A stretch of 9,455 nucleotides of DNA from SZUA-584 sp041656035. GTDB lineage: Bacteria > Bacillota > Clostridia > Christensenellales > SZUA-584. Below are positions 5,593-9,455 of the stretch, piece after piece (within the stretch, counting starts at the first letter, position 1; every line of letters starts with the position of its first letter). The notes below the pieces were generated by a model, which was not told the origin of the DNA, did no database searches, and was given only the letters and a program-made list of their open reading frames with translations. The DNA is taken from contig CAZPHS010000034.1 of NCBI GenBank assembly GCA_964586785.1, forward strand, positions 1 through 9,455. The letters are read 5' to 3'. A program made the translations under genes and the position numbers.

Positions 5593-6561
5593 TTACTTGT
5601 TATTCTCCATGTTTACCGCGCCTTGTACGCGGCCTAAAAGAAACGCCTTTAAGTTGTCGGCCGCCATATTAATAAGCCTCTGACGCGACTGGCGCGAAGC
5701 CCATGCTATATGCGGAGTAATTATTGCGTTCTTTGCGCCAAGCAACGGATTGTCCGCGGCTATAGGCTCTTTTGAAACAACGTCGCACCCCGCGCCCGCC
5801 ACTTTGCCGTTTTGCAGCGCGTCCGCCAACGCCGCCTCGTTAATAAGCGCGCCCCGCGCGGTGTTTATTATAATTACTCCATCTTTCATTTTGGCTATAG
5901 CGTGTTTGTCAATCATGCCGCGGGTCTGAGAATTAAGCGGACAATGAAGGCTTATAATATCGGCGCGCCGGTAAAGCTCGTCCAGCCCGGCGTATTTTAA
6001 AGTATCTGTTTGGGGCAAACGCCGGCTTTTGCTTACCGCTGTAACATTCATGCCAAACGCTTGCGCGATTTTGGCCGTTCTTTGTCCTATGGCGCCAAGC
6101 CCTATTATGCCTAACGTTTTTCCGTATATTTCATTCTGCGGATATTTCCAGAAACAAAAATCCCGCGACGCAGTCCATTCTCCCCGCATAACGGCGTCCG
6201 AATGCGCGCCAACCCTGCGGCTTAACTCCAAAATTAAAGCGAAAACCATTTCCGCGACCGCCGCCGTTGAGTAATCAGCAACATTGCAAACAGTAATTCC
6301 TCTTGCGCTTGCCGCGTCTAAATCAACAATCTCCGTGCCCGTAGCGAGTATCCCCACCCATTTTATATCCGGCGCCGCGGCAAATATCTGCTCCGTCAAA
6401 TGTACCTTGTTTGTTAAAACTATTTGCGAACCGCCTATTCTCACTGTTATTTGATCGTCGGTTGTCCTGTCATAAACCGTTAAATGCCCAAGTTTCTCGA
6501 AAGGCTCCCACGTAACGTCCCCGGGGTTTATAGCGTTGCCGTCCAGAATTACGATTTTCAT
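5593..6561 (-). CDS. D-2-hydroxyacid dehydrogenase
   Basis: This is a 322-residue cytosolic enzyme of the D-isomer-specific 2-hydroxyacid dehydrogenase family, interconverting a 2-keto acid and a D-2-hydroxy acid (glycerate/hydroxypyruvate is one possibility). Substrate-domain parts flank a Rossmann domain with GLGAIG (154-159). The catalytic residues are all present: Arg236 in NTARG, Glu265 in SKEP and His284 in TPHIAWAS. At the end of the second beta strand, 18 residues after the last motif glycine, most NAD enzymes carry Asp; here Ser177 is followed by KSRR, which favours NADP or dual use (inference). The ATG has a perfect GGAGGG upstream. The gene has its own promoter (6592-6621) and lies beyond the thioredoxin terminator, so it is probably transcribed alone. 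It could be hydroxypyruvate or phenyllactate-type; the substrate cannot be settled. Confidence 0.92.
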   Translation of the reverse strand: MKIVILDGNAINPGDVTWEPFEKLGHLTVYDRTTDDQITVRIGGSQIVLTNKVHLTEQIFAAAPDIKWVGILATGTEIVDLDAASARGITVCNVADYSTAAVAEMVFALILELSRRVGAHSDAVMRGEWTASRDFCFWKYPQNEIYGKTLGIIGLGAIGQRTAKIAQAFGMNVTAVSKSRRLPQTDTLKYAGLDELYRRADIISLHCPLNSQTRGMIDKHAIAKMKDGVIIINTARGALINEAALADALQNGKVAGAGCDVVSKEPIAADNPLLGAKNAIITPHIAWASRQSRQRLINMAADNLKAFLLGRVQGAVNMENNK

Positions 6562-6591
6562 TTTATTCCCTCCGTTTTATGCGGTACAGCC

Positions 6592-6621
6592 ATTATATAC
6601 GCGGCGGGAGCCAAAAAACAA
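6592..6621 (-). promoter_or_regulatory. Promoter for the D-2-hydroxyacid dehydrogenase gene
   Basis: Leftward TTGTTT (6621-6616), an 18-base spacer and a perfect TATAAT (6597-6592). It sits between the thioredoxin terminator and the GGAGGG ribosome binding site, with a leader of about 24 bases. Confidence 0.55.
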
Positions 6622-6630
6622 TACGTGCTC

Positions 6631-6662
6631 AAAATACAAAAAGCGGGCTTGGTACAGCCCGC
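6631..6662 (-). terminator. Rho-independent terminator after thioredoxin
   Basis: On the minus strand GCGGGCT and AGCCCGC form a perfect 7-base-pair GC-rich stem around a 6-base loop. A TTTTTGTATTTT tract follows. It starts 24 bases after the trxA stop codon and ends the Crp-thioredoxin transcript. Confidence 0.9.
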
Positions 6663-6686
6663 AATTTATGGAGTGTTGTTTTTGCG

Positions 6687-7010
6687 CTAAAGCGCTATAG
6701 CCTTATCAAGCATGTCTTCGTAGTATTTTTTGGGGCGCACACCGACCACGCTTTCTATAACCTTGCCGTTTTTCATAACGAATACGCTGGGTATGCTCAT
6801 AACGCCAAAATGCTCCGCCAGCTCCCGCTGCTCGTCTATGTTTATCTTGCCGATTACCGCGCTTTCCTTGTACTGCTCGCTCAATTGGTCTATGGCGGGT
6901 CCCAGCATTCTGCACGGCGCGCACCATGTCGCCCAAAAATCGAGAAGCACGGGCTTTTTGCTGTCGGCCACTTCTTTTTTAAAATTATCAAGTGTAATAA
7001 CCTTTGCCAT
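6687..7010 (-). CDS. trxA: Thioredoxin
   Basis: This is a 107-residue thioredoxin, full length for the family, which reduces disulfides in cytosolic proteins and is itself recycled by thioredoxin reductase. The active site is WCAPC (29-33, Cys30 and Cys33) in FWATWCAPCRMLGP, with Ala in place of the usual Gly between the cysteines. The cis-proline is in SIPS (Pro74), and the buried Asp is seen in LLDFWA. There is no signal peptide. The ATG follows AAAGGAAG. The gene lies 63 bases after a Crp/Fnr-family regulator on the same strand and ends in a strong terminator, so the two likely share a transcript. An inverted repeat (7023-7053) sits directly before its ribosome binding site. No reductase gene is present in the window. 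Confidence 0.95.
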   Translation of the reverse strand: MAKVITLDNFKKEVADSKKPVLLDFWATWCAPCRMLGPAIDQLSEQYKESAVIGKINIDEQRELAEHFGVMSIPSVFVMKNGKVIESVVGVRPKKYYEDMLDKAIAL

Positions 7011-7022
7011 AATGCACTTCCT

Positions 7023-7053
7023 TTCGGTAAAATCTATTGTTTGTTTAACCGAA
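7023..7053 (-). repeat. Inverted repeat before trxA, possible leader hairpin or operator
   Basis: TTCGGT (7023-7028) and ACCGAA (7048-7053) are perfect 6-base arms with three further pairs inside after a mismatch. The arm ends directly at the AAGGAAG ribosome binding site of trxA. No T-run follows, so it is not a terminator. It may affect translation or bind a regulator. Confidence 0.4.
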
Positions 7054-7073
7054 TAATACCATAATAAAAATAA

Positions 7074-7733
7074 TCAGTCCGTGACTTTGTTACCAAAGAG
7101 CAAAGTTTTATTTACCGCTATAAGCCCGCGCTCTTGCTTGACCAATCCTTTTTCAGACATCTTTTGAAGCTGGCGCGTGATTACCTCCCTAGAAGAGCCA
7201 AGCTCCGCCGCCATCTTTTCATGTGTTGCTTTAACCTCGCCTTTCACGTTTGCCCTGCTTTGCAAAAACGCCAATATGCGCTCCTCAATGCTTGAGAATA
7301 ATAGCATCTCTATTGTCTCTATCGATAATATCAGTTTTTTGGCCAGCTCGCCGAATACATGCGACATAAAAGGTTCGCTGCGAAATAAAAGCTCTTTAAA
7401 GACTTCGGAAGGCAGTATTACCAGAAAGCTGCCGCGCTCCGCCTCTATGGAAAAATGATAATCAACGCTTCCAAGAGCGCATATGCCCGAAAGAAGGCAC
7501 ATCTCTCCCGCGCCTATACGGTATAGCGTCATCTCACGCCCTTTTTCGGACAGCCTGAAAAGGCGCAGGCGTCCGCTTATAACCATAAGGATTCCAAGAC
7601 AGCGGTTATTGTCGCCCGTCATAATCTGACCGCGCATAAGCTTGCTGACCGTAACGCTCTCCCGCAGCAGTTTTTTATCCGCTTCGGTCATATTTGAATA
7701 AAACGGAAACCCGCTCAAATCGATTGTCTCCAC
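7074..7733 (-). CDS. Crp/Fnr-family transcription regulator
   Basis: From the start chosen here this is a 219-residue DNA-binding regulator. An N-terminal effector-binding domain (about 7-116) contains the beta-roll turn LMVISGRLRLFR and the cassette GEMCLLSGICAL (76-87). A C-terminal winged helix-turn-helix follows (about 170-198), with THEKMAAELGSSREVITRQL. The phosphate-binding Arg of true cAMP receptors is not visible in the cassette. The N-terminal cysteine cluster of FNR is absent. Cys79 and Cys85 instead match a cysteine-containing cassette that I recall from anaerobe Crp-like proteins, so a redox or other ligand is possible. The longest frame begins at a GTG at 7760 that has no ribosome binding site and abuts a -10 box; the GTG at 7733 follows AAAGGG and is preferred. 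It precedes trxA and may control it. Confidence 0.9.
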   Translation of the reverse strand: METIDLSGFPFYSNMTEADKKLLRESVTVSKLMRGQIMTGDNNRCLGILMVISGRLRLFRLSEKGREMTLYRIGAGEMCLLSGICALGSVDYHFSIEAERGSFLVILPSEVFKELLFRSEPFMSHVFGELAKKLILSIETIEMLLFSSIEERILAFLQSRANVKGEVKATHEKMAAELGSSREVITRQLQKMSEKGLVKQERGLIAVNKTLLFGNKVTD

Positions 7734-7766
7734 GCGCACCGCCCTTTCATAATTAATCACGGTTTA

Positions 7767-7795
7767 ATTATAGCCTTTTTAAGCGCGCCGGTACA
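7767..7795 (-). promoter_or_regulatory. Candidate promoter for the Crp-family gene
   Basis: A perfect leftward TATAAT (7772-7767) with TGTACC 17 bases upstream, a poor -35 box. A start point near 7760 would put the first possible GTG at the very end of the transcript, favouring the GTG at 7733. This promoter is back to back with the one at 7801-7829. Confidence 0.4.
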
Positions 7796-7800
7796 GTGTA

Positions 7801-7829
7801 TTGCAATGAGCGCTTTACCTTTGTATAAT
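7801..7829 (+). promoter_or_regulatory. Near-consensus promoter for the mini-lipoprotein and peptidase
   Basis: TTGCAA (7801-7806), a 17-base spacer and a perfect TATAAT (7824-7829). The start point would be near 7836, about 23 bases before the TTG start. The -35 box lies in the palindrome ATTGCAAT (7800-7807). Because only six bases separate it from the -35 of the divergent Crp-family gene, a regulator bound here could affect both. Confidence 0.65.
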
Positions 7830-7858
7830 ATATCTATATTCATTGAGCGGAGAACAAA

Positions 7859-8149
7859 TTGAAGAAAACATTTTTTGCCGCGCTGGCGGTAATTATTGTG
7901 TTGATATCCGCGTGCTCGCCAAAAACAATCCCCGGCGGCGTTGTTGTGTACGGAGACGCTTCTCCCGCGCCTTCCGTGGATTACGCTTCGCTCGCGGCGG
8001 CCGAAGGCCTTGTTTTTATTACCGAAACGGGCGGCAAATATCATACCGCCTATTGCGAATACATATCTTTCCCGCCCGTCGCGATAACGCGCGAGCTGGC
8101 TCTGGCTGAAGGCTATACTCCATGCAGCCACTGCAATCCCGATTTTTAA
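7859..8149 (+). CDS. Mini-lipoprotein with a His/Cys metal-binding-like motif
   Basis: This encodes a 96-residue exported lipoprotein starting with TTG after GGAG (spacing six). A Lys-Lys start, a hydrophobic core and the lipobox ISAC (Cys19) mark a membrane-anchored lipoprotein. A short Pro/Ser/Ala linker leads to a C-terminal module from about 51: a TETGGKYHTAYC segment (His62, Cys66), an ITRELALAEGY helix and TPCSHC (Cys89, Cys92). The pattern YHxxxC...A..GYxPCxxC is seen at the C-terminus of various secreted nucleases and other Gram-positive exported proteins and resembles the zinc-binding Ada-type knuckle; here it is essentially the whole protein. Metal binding is inferred from the four residues. 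It lies 53 bases before the C69 peptidase gene and no terminator intervenes, so co-transcription is likely. Its function is unknown. Confidence 0.85.
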   Translation: MKKTFFAALAVIIVLISACSPKTIPGGVVVYGDASPAPSVDYASLAAAEGLVFITETGGKYHTAYCEYISFPPVAITRELALAEGYTPCSHCNPDF

Positions 8150-8202
8150 AACTCGCGCCGTGTCGCAATTGATTGTATATATGTTAAACGGAGGAAAGGT
8201 TT

Positions 8203-9455
8203 ATGTGTGATACAATTTGCGTAACGCCCAAATATTCAAAGCGGGGCGCCATGATGCTTGCCAAAAACAGCGACCGCGACCCTAACGAGCCGCATGTTAT
8301 ACGCTTTTTTCCCGCCTTGCGGCACGGCGGCAGAGCTACGCTTAAGTGTACCTATATTAGCATACCGCAGGCCGCCCGCACAAACGCTGTGCTGCTGTTT
8401 AAGCCGGACTGGATTTGGGGCGCCGAAATGGGAGTAAACGAGCATGGAGTCGCCATAGGCAACGAGGCCGTTTTCACTAAAGCGCGGCAGGGAGATAACG
8501 CGCTTACAGGCATGGATATGCTAAGGCTCGCTCTTGAGCGTTCCGACAGCGCTGAAAACGCGCTTGAAACAATAACGCGGCTTCTTGCCGGCTACGGTCA
8601 GGGCGGAAACTGCGGCTATTCAAAAGATTTTCGCTACGACAACAGCTTTCTTATCGCCGATACAAAAAAAGCTTACGTGCTGGAAACCTCCGGCAAAAAC
8701 TACGCCGCGTGCGCTGTTAAAGAAAGGGCGGCAATTTCCAACCGCCTTTGCATCCGCCGCGAACACACGCTAAGAAGCGGCATAGCGAGGGGCGAAGACT
8801 GGGCGCGTAAATTTACCGAGCCTTTATTTTCGCATTTCGCCAAAGGCGGCAAGCGCCGCGCCGCGGCTCTTGCCGCCACGGAAGGACGCGGCGTTGACGC
8901 GGCTTGCCTGATGCGGGCTCTTCGCTCTCACGCCCCCGGGTTTGACGGGTTTGAGTTTACGCGGGGCAGCGTGGAAAGCGTATGTATGCACGCGGGCGGG
9001 ATTATAGGCGATCATACCACGGGAAGCTTTATTGCGGTGCTGCGCGATGGCGCTCCGCCGACGGTTTGGTCAACAGGCGCGTCCACGCCGTGCATAGCGG
9101 CTTTTAAGCCTGTTTTCTTTGGTATAAATTCCGGCGCGCCCGTTTTCGCCGATGAAACGAAAGGGCGCCAATACTGGCTTGAGCGCGAGCGGCTTCACCG
9201 CGCGGTTTTGGTCGGCCTGGTTGACGTGTCCGCCCTTCGCTGGCAACGCGATATGCTTGAATCAAAATGGCTGGACAAAGAACAAAAGCTTTTTGCGGAC
9301 GGCGCGCCCGACCCAAAAGAGCTTGAACACTTGGCGAAAAGAGCCGCCGAGCAGGAGCGGGAGCTTATTAACACTTTTTTGCCGGAAGAATGGCACAGCC
9401 CTAAAGGCCGCGGCAGGTTCGCGCATTACTGGAGAGATAAAACCGCCAAGCTCAC
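8203..9455 (+). CDS. Secernin-like dipeptidase (peptidase family C69), 3' end cut off
   Basis: The frame is open for 417 codons from the ATG, which has GGAGG eight bases upstream, to the window edge, without a stop. This is close to the full length of the family (roughly 400-420), so only a little is missing. It starts MCDTICV: after Met removal Cys2 would be the N-terminal nucleophile of this Ntn-hydrolase family, which cleaves dipeptides or related amide bonds. Further family motifs are KNSDRDPNEP (21-30), MGVNEHGVAIGNEAVF (76-91), LTGMDMLRLALERS (101-114), GGNCGY (134-139) and SFLIADTKKAYVLE (148-161). There is no signal peptide, so it acts in the cytosol. The overall pattern is nearer to secernins than to lactobacillal PepD. 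The natural substrate of most secernins is not known. It probably shares the promoter at 7801. Confidence 0.93.
   Translation, partial: MCDTICVTPKYSKRGAMMLAKNSDRDPNEPHVIRFFPALRHGGRATLKCTYISIPQAARTNAVLLFKPDWIWGAEMGVNEHGVAIGNEAVFTKARQGDNALTGMDMLRLALERSDSAENALETITRLLAGYGQGGNCGYSKDFRYDNSFLIADTKKAYVLETSGKNYAACAVKERAAISNRLCIRREHTLRSGIARGEDWARKFTEPLFSHFAKGGKRRAAALAATEGRGVDAACLMRALRSHAPGFDGFEFTRGSVESVCMHAGGIIGDHTTGSFIAVLRDGAPPTVWSTGASTPCIAAFKPVFFGINSGAPVFADETKGRQYWLERERLHRAVLVGLVDVSALRWQRDMLESKWLDKEQKLFADGAPDPKELEHLAKRAAEQERELINTFLPEEWHSPKGRGRFAHYWRDKTAKL

Noticed and set aside
6579..7064. A 161-codon plus-strand open frame
   Set aside because: It overlaps the thioredoxin gene, its terminator and the dehydrogenase promoter, and its translation is low-quality with no motif. 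It is a shadow frame.
7757..8131. A 124-codon minus-strand open frame over the mini-lipoprotein
   Set aside because: The plus strand has a near-consensus promoter, ribosome binding site, lipobox and Cys motif in this region; the minus frame has none of these.

Overview
The window looks like a piece of a draft or metagenome-derived genome from an endospore-forming, probably anaerobic member of the Firmicutes (Clostridia-like). The taxonomic call rests on a near-canonical SpoIIID, strong AGGAGG-type ribosome binding sites, TATAAT-type promoters, lipoprotein signals and AT-rich intergenic DNA. The sequence contains a run of 100 N (4382-4481), a typical scaffold gap, and the last gene runs off the right end. 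Within the window there is no CRISPR array, tRNA, rRNA, insertion sequence or phage gene that I can support. No stretch without a gene exceeds about 200 bases.

Left part (1-3033, all leftward). A promoter and ribosome binding site point out of the left edge but lead only to a 9-codon reading frame. Then come two paralogous extended-SDR NAD(P)-dependent epimerase/reductase genes, a small four-helix membrane protein that is tightly linked to the second of them, and spoIIID, the sporulation mother-cell transcription factor.

Middle part (3228-5502). Divergent from spoIIID is an exported CE4 polysaccharide deacetylase, followed by a Thr-Pro-rich lipoprotein that is broken by the assembly gap. A strong two-way hairpin terminator separates these from a leftward pair: an ECF-type sigma factor and a two-helix membrane protein whose ribosome binding site lies just past the sigma stop codon. 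The pair is a candidate sigma/regulator module.

Right part (5593-9455). Leftward genes encode a D-2-hydroxyacid dehydrogenase (likely NADP-tolerant, with its own promoter), a thioredoxin with its own terminator, and a Crp/Fnr-family regulator just upstream of the thioredoxin. Divergent from the regulator are a tiny lipoprotein with a His/Cys metal-binding-like motif, driven by a near-consensus promoter, and a secernin-like C69 peptidase truncated by the window end.

Most genes are recognisable housekeeping or accessory families. The least explained parts are the sigma/two-helix pair, the mini-lipoprotein, the Crp-thioredoxin pairing and the orphan expression signals at the left edge. I see no convincing undescribed multi-gene system. 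Ribosome binding sites and promoters led me to start three genes later than the longest open frame (2632, 4997 and 7733).
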